Source of the DNA: Amblyornis subalaris
Taxonomy: Eukaryota > Chordata > Aves > Passeriformes > Ptilonorhynchidae
Direction: 5' to 3'
Assembly (NCBI GenBank): GCA_018881555.1
Contig: JACAXG010000068.1
Location: forward strand, 1,454,198-1,518,197
DNA length: 64,000 nucleotides
Under the pieces are notes generated by a model. That model saw nothing but the letters and a program-made list of their open reading frames with translations. It searched no databases and was not told the DNA's origin. The translations under genes were made by a program, and so were the position numbers. Positions 8,781 through 21,741 of this stretch are shown piece after piece (the first letter of the stretch is position 1; each line of letters opens with the position of its first letter).

Positions 8781-11700
8781 TCTGAAATGCCAACTTGTTT
8801 TGCTGCTTGGGTTGCTGAAAATAACGCNCGTGTGTGTGTAAGTGTTCTGTAACATGTGCAGATGGAGGCCCTGACTAACTGTGAGGTTTGGGGAGTATCT
8901 TGGCCTTGAATTAGGATTAATCATATCTAGGAAGTTATTCCTGTAGTTGCACTTTTGCCAAGTGTAAAGCTGCTCTGGCACCTCCAGTATCATATTTGGG
9001 TGATGTCCAAAAATAAAAAANGGTCAATAACGATTGCCAGCTACTCTGGCAAGGAACCAATTATCCCATTCTGTTTCCATCCCTCTGTGCACGTGTCAAT
9101 AAATAATCACTCACCCGTGATCCCAATCAACCCTCTCTGATTAAACATATGTGTGCTGAAAGCTTCTGAACTGCGAGTGGTAGCAAATATCAAAATGCCT
9201 TAACTCATTTGTGTTTCTTTCCATCTGTTAAAATACCTATTGAGGCCTTAAATTGTTTGATTACTCTTAAAGTTGACTGTGGAAAATCAGTTACACATTG
9301 CATGGACCGATCCATACTGACACAGAAACACCCATGCACTGTATGAACTGTGTAGTAGCAGTGGGAAAGTGTCTCAGGACTGAGTAATGGGATGCTGTGC
9401 TGCAGTAATGGGATTTCTGTCCATTCTAGAGCTGCTCAACTTTGAAAGTTGTACAAAGTGACTTTGTTCTTGTTTGCGAGGAGATTTATAATAAGCTGCT
9501 CTGCATGCCAATTATGCATGCTCAAGACTTTCAGATAAGTCCAAGATTAAAAGAATTATTGTATAAACAGTCAATAGATATAGTAATGGAAGTTGATAGA
9601 GTTGATTTTTGAGACTGGAGTGGTTTTATTGGTAGTTGTGTGGACAGCGTGTTCCCAGCACTGCCTGTGGATTCCCACAAGGATATTCCAAAATAATGCT
9701 GACTTTCTCACTTTGGTCCGTATGACCTGCAGCAGGCAGCATCGGATGGGCTCCTGGGCTCTGGAAAAGAGAAGCTGTGGCTGCATGACTCCCAAACCAA
9801 GGTGTTCTTTGTATTTCTCCGTGTGCGTGCCCTGTGCTGCGGGAAAATACAGGGAAAACTGGTGCCAACAGCGTGGGTGTGTCTAGGGAGCTCTTGTTCA
9901 CCACTGCTTCACGCTTTAGGACATCAAACGTTGTCCCACACAGCTTTGATTTTCATGACAAGTTTTCCTTTGAGTGTTGAGGAGCAGGTGTCCCTTTAGT
10001 TTAGGAGTTAACATGTGGATGTTGGGAGAGCTGCTGGAGCTCCGCAGGCTGAGCCTGAAGTTTGCCAGAAGCACAGTTGAATGTAAAATGTAAATGCAGG
10101 GCTGCAGATGGCATCCTCGGGTTTCAGGCATGTGAATTGAAGCCGCTGCTGAGCTGGGTTGGAATTATCTTCCAGGGTGGAAAAGCTGAAGCTGCACGAA
10201 TTGGACCTTGGGTTCGTCTTTGTTCGGAGGAGAACAGATTGCTCATTTTATGACTGACAGCGTTTTGCGCTGAAAAAAAGCCCAAGTTCTCACAAAGTTA
10301 CAGGTGCAAGGTGCCTGGGCTGNGACAGATTTTTCTTGTCTTACTGCTTTGTTTGCCTGATTCCAGCCGTGTTGTATTTCATGCATCAGTAATCGTTTAA
10401 TTTGTAATGATCCTGCACTTCCATGAACTTCCTGTGCTCAATTTTCAACCAAACAAAATTTGTCTCTTTTTTTTTAAAAGAAAGTTCTGCTTTCTACTGA
10501 TTCCCTCATGAGAAAAAAAATGGCTAAATAGTAGTATTCTACATGTTTNCATTTAGTTCTTTGTGGGATGTGGTGTTCTTTTCCAGTCCTTGCTCCAAAT
10601 TGTTGCTGGGCAGCATTAGAAACTGGTTCCCCCTGGCATGTGCTTTTTACTACAGCATGACACCATCAATTTTGTAAACCTTTTATTGGGATGAATAAAA
10701 ATGCCAAATACAGAAGTTANGATATTTTAGCTTGACACTGTCATGAATTTAGTGATATTCTCTTCTGTGCTGCACCAAAACTTCGCTGATGATATTTATT
10801 TTGCTGTCTTTCCTGGTGTTTATATAANCAAGGTATGTTCATATAAATCAATTGTTTGAGGTTCTGTTATGCAGAAGCTTCTGTGGTTTAAAAATGGGAA
10901 TTGGGGGAAGATAAGGCTTCTATGGCAGATTTGCTAGCCTAACCCACTTGGATCTACATTGTGCTGCTATTTCAGAGATCATTTACTCCAATATACATTT
11001 GTGTTTAGGCCCTGATCTCAGTGTTAAGGTAGTTCAGCTCTTAAGATCAACCTACTTGACTTCAGTAGGAGTGAGCTTGAATATATAAGTTCTGTGCAAA
11101 GTGAGTANTATTTATCAAGTGGGTTATTCAAAGATCTTTTTTTCTTTGTGTGGTGCTTCCCCTGATGCTCTCCTTTGACGGCTTCTCTATTTCTTNCTCT
11201 TCCAATTCATCTGGAGCTCCTGCCTGTGGTATAATTTGATGTTATTTGGGAATAACTTGNCTATTTCCAGATGCTCTGCAGACTNGTCCAATCAGTGGCT
11301 TCAACTGAGCTGCAGGACCTTTTGACCATATATATTCTATATGGCACAGCCCAGGTCCTGTGACACTCTTGTTCACTCTGGTGTGAAGCTGCATAAAATC
11401 AACTTCAGACCTGCCCTGCTGTGCTGCCAGAGTTGGGGAAGGGACCTTGGATCCCCGTGGAGGAACAACACTCCCAGCATCTTTGTCCAGTCAAGGCAGA
11501 GCTGAATCCCATCAGGGAACAAAAAATGCATTTAAACTATATATTCTTGTAAACAATAATGTATTTTCAGCTCTTGGAGTCTGAGAACTGGTGTTGCAGT
11601 TGGACTTTTTCACAGGGCACTGTTGTTTCCCCTCTTGGTAGAAGGGATGTGTGAGGGCACAGAAGTCAGATGACAAATATTAATTCCTTAATACACCAAG

Positions 11701-13920
11701 AGCCTATTTAGTTAGTGCTGTGTTCTTTTTGTAGTAAAAGCCTTCCAATGTAGCACAACTTGAGAAAAATAATTTATAGAAGTAATTTTCATGTACAAAA
11801 TGGTCAAGAAGTTTAACTTTTATTACTCTGGGGCAAGTTAATGGCAGATGTCCCTGCACTGAGCATGGAAAACTGCAGGATGTGAATGTTCTCTGTGCCA
11901 AGGGCAACTCGATGTGGCTGCAGATGACACGATCAATGGAAAAAGAAATATGAACAGATCAATAACTTCACATAGCTCTTCTAATTCAGAGAGAGAGGCA
12001 CAGCATTGATCTGTAAAATAAGAGTATGGATGAGCAGCAGTTAAAACACCCTGTGTGTACATGCACTAGATAATAAAATAACGTGAAATGCCCTCAGCCT
12101 CAACCAAAGGCAGGGAGTAAATCAGCAGTAACGTGTGTCCCCTCTGGAGCACAGGCTGTGGAGCGTGTGGATGAACAAACTGCCTGGGAGAGAGGGAACA
12201 CGGCACCCATGGAGGTGTTCATCNGTCAGGAAGATGAGCAGCTCTTGCTCCACGTTGCGTAGTTGTCCTCACGTGTGAGTTGAAGTGCTCAGAGGGTCAC
12301 AGCAATGCAAAAAGCAGCANCTGATTTAGTTTGCTGCTGTGGGCACCTCAAAATCTGTAGCCTGCAAATTCAGCTTGGTTGAGAACTACCTCAATGTATA
12401 AAATTGGGAAAATTCAGTTATTTCTCTCCTGATGGATCCTGCTTCTTGCCAATGTAGGTGTGCAAAGAGAAGTGCTGACTTTAACTGGGGCTCATTGATG
12501 TGCCAGAATTTTATTTATTTATTTTGTTNTTACACTTCTGTTATGGCTGGAGTGGTGTGCCCTTTCCTAGCCTCAGTTTCCTAAGTGGGCACCTGTGTTT
12601 TTAGGGACAGATGTTGCACATGGATCCCCTGTTAGGAGCGTATGAAGTGAGAAATCCAACAAGGCTGCAGAAATAGATTTGATGCAAACAGCAGGCCTGA
12701 AGTGAATAGCAAGTTCCTCACCTGGATGAGAAAAAGATGTCATTGAACAAAAGTTACTGTTAGAAGAATTGTGTATTATTAAAAAAAAACAACCCCCTGT
12801 GTTTTATATCATTTCAGTGCCCCTTCCACACATACTTTTACCACTGACTTTTGCTGTTGCTGTGTTTGTAGATAAACATANCAGTTTTAACATGTCATAA
12901 GTTATGATAGTTCAGGTTTGGGTATGTATTAGGCTGAACTAGAGGGGGTTTGTGTGTAATGTGGGTTTGTGCAAAGGTGAGTTGTGAGCTGCCTTTATCA
13001 ATTTCCTGCTCAGAACATCTGATTGAAATTGGGTATCTGAGACCCATGTGACTCCAGAATTGCTCAGAATTTAATATTGCAGCTCTTCTGGCAGTTCTCT
13101 TTTCAGGTAGGCAGGGCAATTAATTATTGAGAACCACACATGCAGTCGTGGTCTTTAATATTATTAAAGTTTCTTTCATTTGTGGTTTTTGCNAGTGGGG
13201 GGTTATCTTCCCAAGTGCTCCTCCGTGTGTTGAGCTGAGTGTGTTCTTCCTTTCCCTTAGGGGAAATTTATAATATTAGTGAGAATGAAAAGCTGCAGTT
13301 TTCTAGCTGTTGAATGCCTTTGCTGCAGTGGTGGAGGGAGTAACTGTCCTTGAAAGGGCACATTTGGGAAATGCTTTATTTTCTGTCAGAAGAGAGGTGA
13401 GGTGAGTGACTGTGTGTATGTTTGGGGGGAAGACCCTCCAGATACTAAAATCATGTGGATATAAAGCTTTTCTTGTCCAACCACGTAGGATGAGCCCATG
13501 TTTAGGCTTAAAGGTTGCACAATACAAGTACTGTTGTTGTGGTTGTAATTAATATAACTGAATGAGCCAAGCCCNACATGGGGCTGCTGAGTTGGGCTCC
13601 TCTGCACATAGGGATGACTTCCTAACCCTTTGGAAAGGTGGGAAACACTCTCTTACTGCAGTCTTGGCAAAACAAATCCCTGTGTGAAACCCCTGTGAGA
13701 CCTCCCTGAGCAGAANCTGCGCTTGAGGGGTTGGAATCCCTCTCCTGCCTGTGTTGGGATTGGGAGAGCCCAAAACAAAAATCATCCCTCCAAAACAACT
13801 TCCAAACAAGCAGTTTTAGTTGTTCAGCCTTCCCGTGCATCTAAATGATGTGTTGTCAGAGATAATGTTGTAGAAAAGTGTTGGAGTGTTATAAAAATGT
13901 TATTGAATTAAAATGCGAGC
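8781..13920. other. Unique non-coding sequence
   Basis: No gene, RNA or clear transposon is visible across about 5 kb. The part around 9040-9125, with CCAATTATCC, AATAAATAATCACTCA and CCAATCAACC, has the look of a conserved non-coding element but offers no decisive motif. Several minus-strand frames near 13,300-13,840 overlap one another and are random. Poly-A and poly-T tracts are short. Confidence 0.5.
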
Positions 13921-13924
13921 ACGA

Positions 13925-14175
13925 TCCAGCCCAAGCCATTCTATAAATATCTTATTATGAAAGGCTCAGAGATGTTTCTCTTAGCAAATTTAAAATAATC
14001 ATTAGAATCCTTCAGCAGATTGCTGTTAATTGGATTGAGAATTAAACAGCTTTGTATGAGTGCAAAGTTAATTAATAGCTCATTACTTTTTAATAAGGCA
14101 AATTCATTTGGAAATAAAAGAGATGCCATGGAGTTTACCACAGATTTGAGATGAGATTGGGAATATCAGCCATTC
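13925..14175. other. Candidate conserved non-coding element, homeodomain-motif rich
   Basis: This AT-rich but non-repetitive stretch contains TTAATTGG, GAATTAAAC and the palindrome TTAATTAA at 14068-14075, together with ATAATCATTAG. These are cores used by homeodomain factors. It contains no N calls. The call rests on sequence texture only, with no alignment, so confidence is low. Confidence 0.25.
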
Positions 14176-14179
14176 TTTG

Positions 14180-16539
14180 TGGGAGAAGAGATTTATAATT
14201 AAGTTGCCAAGGTTGGGTGGCGCTGAGGGAGATGGAAAGGAGCAGAATTGATTTCTGACTCCCCCAAGNGCTGGAGCCCTTGAGCTCCCTCGGGGTGCCC
14301 TGTGCTGTGCTGGAGCACCAGGCACAGTCTCCTGACCCCTCATTCCTGGGAACCTCTGGAGAGGTGAGGCACTGTGGAGCAGTAAGTGTCATTTAAGATG
14401 CCTCAAAACATTGTGTAGTTAAATATTTCTCCTACATATAAAAGTGTGGCTTTTTTCCTTTCCTTGACATGCATTTACCTTTCCCAGTCTCTTCATTAGG
14501 ACCAGCCCTTGATTTTCCCTGTTTCTCCCTCCTTGCTCATCTCCCACATGCTCTGCCTGCTTCCATCTGCAGACTGGCTCTTGCTTCATCCCTTTTCCTA
14601 GTCCATTAAATTCTCCAGAGAGCCCTCATGACTCAAATGTGCTGGTTTAGCTTCACACCAGCAAACTGGGGGGTTAAGGAGCTGCACCTTTGGCTTGTCA
14701 GCTGTTCCAAGGGAATGTTTTGTGCCAGTGATCCCAAAGGAGGGCTGGAAAGCCCTGATTGCTGAATATTGGGGAGTGTGAGGATGCCTTCCCCATCTAG
14801 ATGTGGAAATGGTCCCTGCCCTGTGTGGTTGCAGCAGCAGGTGCCACCTCGTGCCNAGGGAAATGCCCTGTGCAAGTTTGAGGTAACTTTATCAACACTT
14901 CCCCTTAGTGGTAATTAACAAGTTTTTATGGAAGGGATCCTGTTAATATATCAGGATTTGTTATTTTAGTCAACATGGATTTATGGATGAATTGTATTAG
15001 ATCAATTCTTCATTAACTGCTATTCAGCTATTCAGTTATTTCACCTGGCAGTGGTGCCGAGCTGACCACTCTGTGATTGTTCAGGTCATTTAATTTGTCC
15101 TTTAAAAACACATAGATAAAAAAAGCTCCACTGCACATCTCCTTTAGGCCAAGTCATAGTATTGGGTTTTACTCAGTCGGTAGAAGTAAATCACAACTTC
15201 TTTACTTCTCTTCCTCTGCAAACACACCACAGATTTTGGAATTTCATGCATTCTAGAGATCTGTTTCTCTCCCATTTCTCCATTTGCAGGACTCTTGCCA
15301 TGCAGGGGATGAATTCAAAAGTGTCACATTTCTGTATGCATAAATCNCCAAATGTGTTTTCTTTCACCCTCACCTTTATTTTCTTCTTTGGCTGCAGTTA
15401 GGAAAGCACCTCCCAGTCATGTTGAAATGGGATAATATTTTGTACCACTTATTAAAGCTTCTTGTTTTTGAAAATCAAATTTTTTTCCCTTTTTTCCCCC
15501 CTCCCAAGTGAAGTCAGGATACAATCACCATCTGCTCTCCTCCCTTCCAACCTTTTTCTCCCTGATAAAATACAACTGTAAAACTTGCCCAGGTGAGAGT
15601 CTGTTATGATGGCTGTAAAGAAATCTTTGTTTCCTGATGCCTTTGAGGGAAGGAGATGCCCTTTGTGTCCCCATGCCATGGCCCAATCCCCCGAGCTCCT
15701 GAGCCAGAGCAGCCCCTTGGTTAACAAGTTACTATTTCAAGCAATAACTGGAGATGGATCAAGAACAGAAGCTGATTGGTTTTGTGGCTTTGTGAACGAC
15801 GACTTTTGGGATGAGGTGGGAGATTTGATCCAGATTAATAAAAACAAAGATGGTACCAAGTTCTGGGGTGGCCTCACATGGAATCTTTGGGGAGCATTAC
15901 AGCTCCTGATAAAAGCTGAGCATTAACAGGAGCTATTGTTAGAGTAAGAACAAGGGAAGTAATTTAAATATTAAGCAGCAGTTTTGTTTCTAAATGAAAG
16001 AAAACTTCGCTAGCATCTCCCTGTGTGTCAGTTCAGGACTTCTCCCCACTGGTAAAAACCTGACTGGGCATTTCTGGCTGCATCCAACCCTTCAAACCCT
16101 CAGCACTTGCTGTGCCAAGGGACGTCCCTTGCAGATGGACCCATCTGTGCACTGACCTCAGAGGTCTCTAACGATCAGTGATTTGTCATTTGAAACCTCT
16201 GCCTAAAAAACAATTCAGGGAATACTCAGACACTTCATCATCCCATCCCCCAGTTCATCTGTTATTAATATTTTGAAGAGAGTTATCAAGATCACTGGGT
16301 TAGAAGTGTAGCTGTGGATTTCCAGTATTACCTGGAGAGAAGGGGGAGGGGAATACCCCAACCCCCTCCAGGCTTATTTAGAAATAATTAGGTCAGAACA
16401 AATGCCAGAAACACACAGCTGATTTTTCAGTTGTTTCTGGGCTATANGGACTTATTTCCAGGACAGAGAACCCTGTTCCTGGGAGTTTCCAAACTGATGT
16501 GGGGTGTGCAGGTGAACTGATGGTCACTGGGTCGGTGAT
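14180..16539. other. Unique non-coding sequence
   Basis: No gene is supported. A 106-codon plus-strand frame at 15606-15926 is free of N but has no recognisable domain or splice context, so I treat it as chance. The stretch 14935-15110 is AT-rich and could be a conserved element. No transposon was recognised. Confidence 0.5.
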
Positions 16540-16655
16540 CCAGTGTCCAGGGCCAGGTTGGATGGGGCTTGGAGCAGCCTGGGATAGTGGAAGGTGTCCC
16601 TGCCCATGGAATAAGATGAGCTTGAGTATGCCTTCCAACCCAGACCGTTCTATGA
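16540..16655 (+). mobile_element. CR1 LINE 3' terminal fragment
   Basis: The sequence contains the CR1 3' blocks in order: GGCCAGGTTGGATGGGGCTT at 16551, GTGGAAGGTGTCCCTGCCCA at 16588, CCTTCCAACCCAGACC, and a tail TTCTATGAG ending near 16655. Only about 115 bp is present, and an internal part between the CCATGG block and the tail is shortened. Orientation is plus. It is non-coding and clearly 5'-truncated. Confidence 0.9.
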
Positions 16656-18840
16656 GCCAAACCAAAACTTTGTGTTATTAAATGCTTTGAGTGGAGAAGT
16701 TGGCCTGCTGAATCTTCATCCTTGCAGGCAGCCAATCAACTTGACTTAGGTGGCAGCAGGATTGGGGATTATGCCTCTAATACTGGAATTTCACCACTCT
16801 GTGCTCGATCTGTACACATGCCTTTTCCATTANCACTCACAGCATTTATCACTGCCCACTTCACAGCCAGGGGAGCAGCACTAAAACCCTGAGGTGATAA
16901 CCCACAGCTCTGTAATTGCTGGCTGAGGCAGTCACTACTTTTATTTTTCCTTTTTTTACCTATTAACGTGTTGTTTTGCTGCGGCGGTGGGAAGAGATGA
17001 TGGTTCAAAGATCGAGGATGCACCTTGAGGTATGATGGTCTAATTAGAGCAGGAAGGAGTTGAGGAGNTGCATCTTGGGATTAAAGAAGCCAACACGACC
17101 CTGGTTAGTGCTGCAGGCACTGAGAAGGTGCTTAATGCAGCCTTTACCACTTAATCAAGAAAAAGACACAGTCTGGGCATCAGTATCACTTATGGGCTCT
17201 CTGAGGTATCAAACCTGGACTTTCCTGAAGCATTTTTAGTTTTTTTTTTAAATATCAGGTTTTTTTTAAAATAAGATGAACTGATGCTTTTAATTCAGAG
17301 GTTGGATCCCAAGCTTCAGTGAAGGAGTGGATTTAAAAGAGCTTGAAATATGGATGTTTATTCTTGTAATATGGTGAGAAAAATCACTGGGTGATTGCCT
17401 TAAAGACCCAGGAAGTTTGTTTAATGTAAGAAAACTATTAAATAAAAGGCCATGGAAACGATTCCTTTCTGAAGCTGTTTGTTATTAGTTATTTCTGACT
17501 TTTCAGAAAAAAAGCTTTCCTTGTGTGTGAGCATCAGGAGTGGTGAAAAAAAAGACATTCAGGTGTGAAACAGGCTGGGCCTTCTTGGGCAGAGCAGCCT
17601 GTGATTAAAAATTTGGGTTACCATCCAAATAATCTCTCAGTTTAGGAGTCAACAAGATTTTTTCCTTGGTGATGTGTTTAAAAACCTGGTTAAAACCCCG
17701 TGTTAATAAAGCTGTTTCCTCTTCTTATGTGTAGAGTATTTAGTAATTGCTGTACAATCAGGATTTTCCTGGGTTTTTTGAACATTTTTCATTTCTTTTG
17801 TGGTTTTGTGACTTGTGGTAAATGATAAACTGGGCTCATCTTTGTGCTTTTCAACCTCTTCATTGGAATTCCTACTAATGGTAGTAGGAACTTAATCCCT
17901 GTAAGCTCTCTGAAGAACTCAAATTGTAATATTGTTGTAAACCAAACCATTGGTCATCCTACGAGCAAATGACTAGGAATTGAAATAGCTGATGGTTCTG
18001 ACAAGGAAGAAGATGGCAGAGTTGTTTTGATTTTATTTTTTTAAAGCTTCTGTAATTTTTGTTACATTTTTAGTACACCCTGAGTTGTGCATGTAAAATG
18101 TGTTTTGCATTGGTGTGCGGATAACAACACTGCCTTTATTAACTTTATTTTTGGCAAATGAAGCTGTCCTGAGATGGTTTTCAAGAGGAATCAGTAACAA
18201 ATTTGCAGTGTGTCTCTCTGCCCAAAGCAAGTGTCTTCTGAGGTGATGAATGGCTGGAAAGATGAAATTTGCACCTCCTGTTTTCTACCANTTCCCTCCA
18301 GACGTGTATAAATCTTCCAATATTTCCCCCTCCAGCATTTCTGTGAGATGTCTCAGATTTTTTTATCTGGCATTTTCATTATGTTCTGGAAATGTTGGAG
18401 CACAACTGGATTTTATAGTGGTGAGTGTAGGCAGAAGATGGCCTTGGTCACGAGTTTCTTCGTAGGTCAGCCTTGTCTGCTCTGTATTTCTATCTTTCCC
18501 ATAAAATGCCAGCTTTCGTTCCTTAAAATCTATGTTAAGGAAAATCTGCTTTCAGAGATCCACAGGTCACAAACTTCTCTTGTATTGTGTGTGGTCAGCC
18601 CTAAAGTGATGCTCCAGTTGCAAGACCCACTTATCCCTCGGGAGATGCAGCTGCTGTTGGATGTCAGTTTGGCTTTTCCATGGTTTTGGTGGGTTTAGAG
18701 TCGTGGTGCCCACCACGTGCTCCATTTCCTACAACTTTTTATTATTTTACAGCTTGAAGAAGGTAAAGAATAATCACCAGTGATGAGTAATAGTCATGAT
18801 TTGAAGTTGGAACTCAAGATGAGTTAGCAAATAGGAGTTT
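16656..18840. other. Unique non-coding sequence
   Basis: No gene or transposon is recognised. A perfect 9-bp hairpin with a 4-nt loop occurs at 17869-17890 (TTCCTACTA / TAGTAGGAA). The block 17220-17280 is rich in T and A tracts. Confidence 0.5.
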
Positions 18841-18844
18841 AAAG

Positions 18845-18905
18845 CCATAGAACCTTAAAATATCTCCTGTTGGGAGGCATAAGAAGCTGATCTGTCCTAT
18901 AGAAT
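18845..18905 (-). mobile_element. Possible degenerate CR1 tail
   Basis: The plus strand reads CCATAGAACCTTAAAATATC followed by a GTTGGGAGGCATAAGAAGCT block. This parallels the antisense CR1 start, where CATAGAAT repeats lead into a GTTGGAAGGGACCCA block. The resemblance is imperfect and no internal CR1 block follows clearly, so this may be chance. Confidence 0.3.
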
Positions 18906-21440
18906 GGTCAAAGGGAGCCCAAACCTGTGGGCATCAAGTGTCTTCCCACTAGAGCTGAGCAAGTGACCACAAATCCCACATGATTGGCACCCAGCTGCCA
19001 GACCCTCCTAAATCCCAGGCCACAAGGTGATGTGGAGGACAAAGCTGCACGATGGTGTGGAGGGAGGAAGTTAAATGAAGGCTCAGGATCTGTTCTTGTC
19101 TCCCATCAAGCCTCCNTTCCAAAAGAGGGAAATAAGATGAATGTTGCTTTCAAAGAGAATGATGGCACTGGGGAAGAGATGTTTTGCCTCAAGGAAATAC
19201 ATTTGAGTAGGTGCTGGCTTAAGCAACTGAATAATTTATTTTGAGAATAAGGCATAATTTTGTGTGTTTTGAGTGTATAATTTTGGTTCTTTTCTTATTT
19301 GCTTGAACAGTGATAAGGTTTTTTCTATTGAATTAAAGGCAATATTAGGGGTTTGTCTGTTGGGTAATGCAGTGCTGGTTGTCAAAAGGCTGAGTTGATT
19401 TCTACTCTATATTTGTGAGCTAAGGTTGTTTTCACACGTGGGCATTTAAAGAAGGAAGCACAGCAGAGGTACCTGTGTGCAGTATCACACTTCAGTCCCT
19501 GATTTAACCATCTGGCCCAGCCAACTTACTTTTCTCTTTTGAGATACTTCTGTGTCAAACACTTGGGCTCGCGTGAGGTCTTGGTGTGTGTGTCTGTGTT
19601 TTGAAGGATGTGCATTTCAATAAAATAGTTTTTTTGTGCATTAGTATATTTTGGAGAGGCAGAATGCAAGTCAGATGAGATCACTGTTTCTCAAGATCAG
19701 TTCTCCTGTGCTCTGGGATTCTGAGTGAGGCATAGTTTGTGCTTTTGTAGGGACAGGGAGTTAAGACTTAAACACTTCATGAACTAAATTTTGTACAATT
19801 AAATTTCTTCTGTGAGGCTGTAACTGCCAGAGGTGCATTTGTATTCCAGCTGGAACAGAGACAGATTTTGGGGGACCATTCTAGGTATAAATGAACTTTT
19901 CCTGTGTGCTGGCAGAGCTGCTCCTCTGCTGTGCTGGGCTTCTCCCACTTCACTTCTGGAATGCTGAACCACGCAGCAGCAGCAGCTGGGATACAGGGAT
20001 GCTTCAGACCAAGCAGATGTTATTTCTTTCTCTATTTTTTTTTTTTTATTTTGCTGGGCAGGGCAGATAATTGGTGATTCACAGGTCAGAATCGTTGCCC
20101 TCAAATTTCAAAGCAGAAAGAACAGGAGTCAAGGGGCTTATTAAATTTTGCACCATGAATGAGTAGAGATGCTTTGGGAGAAACTTGCATAACCAAGCAG
20201 TTGGGTTTATAAACCAAGGGCTTGGATTGCAAATGTGCAAGGACAANCAAGGGGCATTGTCCAAAATGTGAAGGAGTTGCCAGTCCCCTCCTGTTTGACT
20301 CTATTGCCCAAATGTGTGGTTGATGTCACATGTCCTTCTGTCTGTCTCAGTCCTCTGCCTCTGTGCGGTGACTTTTTTTTTTTTTTTTTAAGATGCATTT
20401 AGGCATTCAGAGCTGAGAACAAAACAGATGCTGAACTTATCCCATCTGGAAGGGGAGCTGCCTCCCTCCTCCTCNTGCCTCGCTGAGCTCCCCACAGTGC
20501 TGTCTCTGCCTGGCTGAACACGTCCGTTTGTACCTATTTAGCACCACTGACGAGAGCTAGCCTGCCTTTGATAGATTTTTGGCACTCCCCACTCTATGGC
20601 ATCTTATTTCCTCTCTGTCGAAGCCTTTAACTGTTTAAAGGATTTGATCTCCCTTTCCTTTCCGTGCAGAGCAGCTTGATCAGCACTGCTGATGCTCTCT
20701 GTGTTCTTGCAGGTGGGAACTGTGGTGCCAAACGCCATGGATAACGCAGGTGGTGCAAGGCAGGGTGACTGTGGTGGGCTGTGTTTGATAACAGCATCTT
20801 GCAGAAACACAGGACTCTCCCAGCAGCTTTCATCTGCTGATTCTTAACTAGAATGCCTTGGCCATGCTGCTGCTGGGAATCCTCTCAGCTTTGTAGCTGC
20901 TTTGGAGAGGGGAGGAGAATCTTTTAGTCCTANAATTGCTCTGCAACCCACTCAAACGCTTCGTGCTCCGTGTGCCAGAGTTTTCCAAGAAAGAGCTGCC
21001 GGGTCGTCTCCAGTGGGTGAGATGGAGGAGATGAGACCTGAAACCTGAGCAGGACTTTGAGGAGGGAGAGCTCCCCCCAGGACTCTGGTCCTTGCCCCTA
21101 AAGAGCTGAAACCAGCAGCCCAGCCCACCTATCCTGCCCCTGTTCTGCTTTCCTCTCTGTCTTAGCCTTGAATTATTCCTGGGAGCAAAACAAAACCTCT
21201 GCCAGAAGAAACACTGCATTGCCATTTGCTGTGGATAATTCAGGAGGGATACTGTCTGCTGAACGGGTTTGTAATGTTCCTTCCCAAATGGCATTTACTG
21301 GTTTTGCTTGCACTGGTAAAAGAGCCGTGAAAAGATTTCAGCACAGAANGCTTGCTGGTGTGTATTGGGGGGCGGGGATTAAATTAATGATCCTGAATTT
21401 AAGGATGCTACTTATCTTTCTGCTTCTATTGCAGTCTTCA
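18906..21440. other. Unique non-coding sequence with homopolymers
   Basis: No gene is supported. A 17-base T run lies at 20373-20389 and a shorter T-rich tract near 20037-20049. The minus-strand frame 20848-21294 (148 codons) includes an N and shows no domain. Confidence 0.5.
20373..20389. repeat. T homopolymer, 17 bases
   Basis: This is an uninterrupted T run following GCGGTGAC. No polyadenylation signal or transposon body is recognised on the minus-strand side. Confidence 0.9.
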
Positions 21441-21516
21441 AATAAATGAAATTCATGAGGTTTATTGGCTCGTAGTTATAAAGCATCAATAACGTTCCCC
21501 TTGGCAGGCTTTTATA

Positions 21517-21532
21517 TGTGTGTGTGTGTGTG
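21517..21532. repeat. (TG)8 microsatellite
   Basis: Eight uninterrupted TG units are present, potentially length-polymorphic. Confidence 0.95.
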
Positions 21533-21539
21533 GTGAATG

Positions 21540-21741
21540 GAGGGAAATGTAATCTCCAAGTTATCAAACTGTTTTACAGTGTTCTTCTGAACTGCAGAAA
21601 CTCTTGGGAATATTTATGCCTCTCCTGGGTCTTATTACCACAAAAATTATATGTGTATTTTATGGGATAGGAAATATATTGTACTCCTTTCTGATAATAA
21701 ACAAAATAGAAATATGAGCTCTTGGTCAAAAAAAAAAAAAA
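21540..21741 (+). pseudogene. Possible retroposed mRNA 3' end (AATAAA plus A tract)
   Basis: An AATAAA signal at 21696-21701 is followed 26 nt later by 14 consecutive A bases (21728-21741). This is the spacing expected of a polyadenylated transcript copied into the genome. Upstream sequence is AT-rich and looks like 3' UTR rather than coding sequence. I see no recognisable parent gene, no clear target-site duplication and no defined 5' boundary. A chance A tract, or the real 3' end of a local transcript beside encoded A bases, remains possible. Confidence 0.3.
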
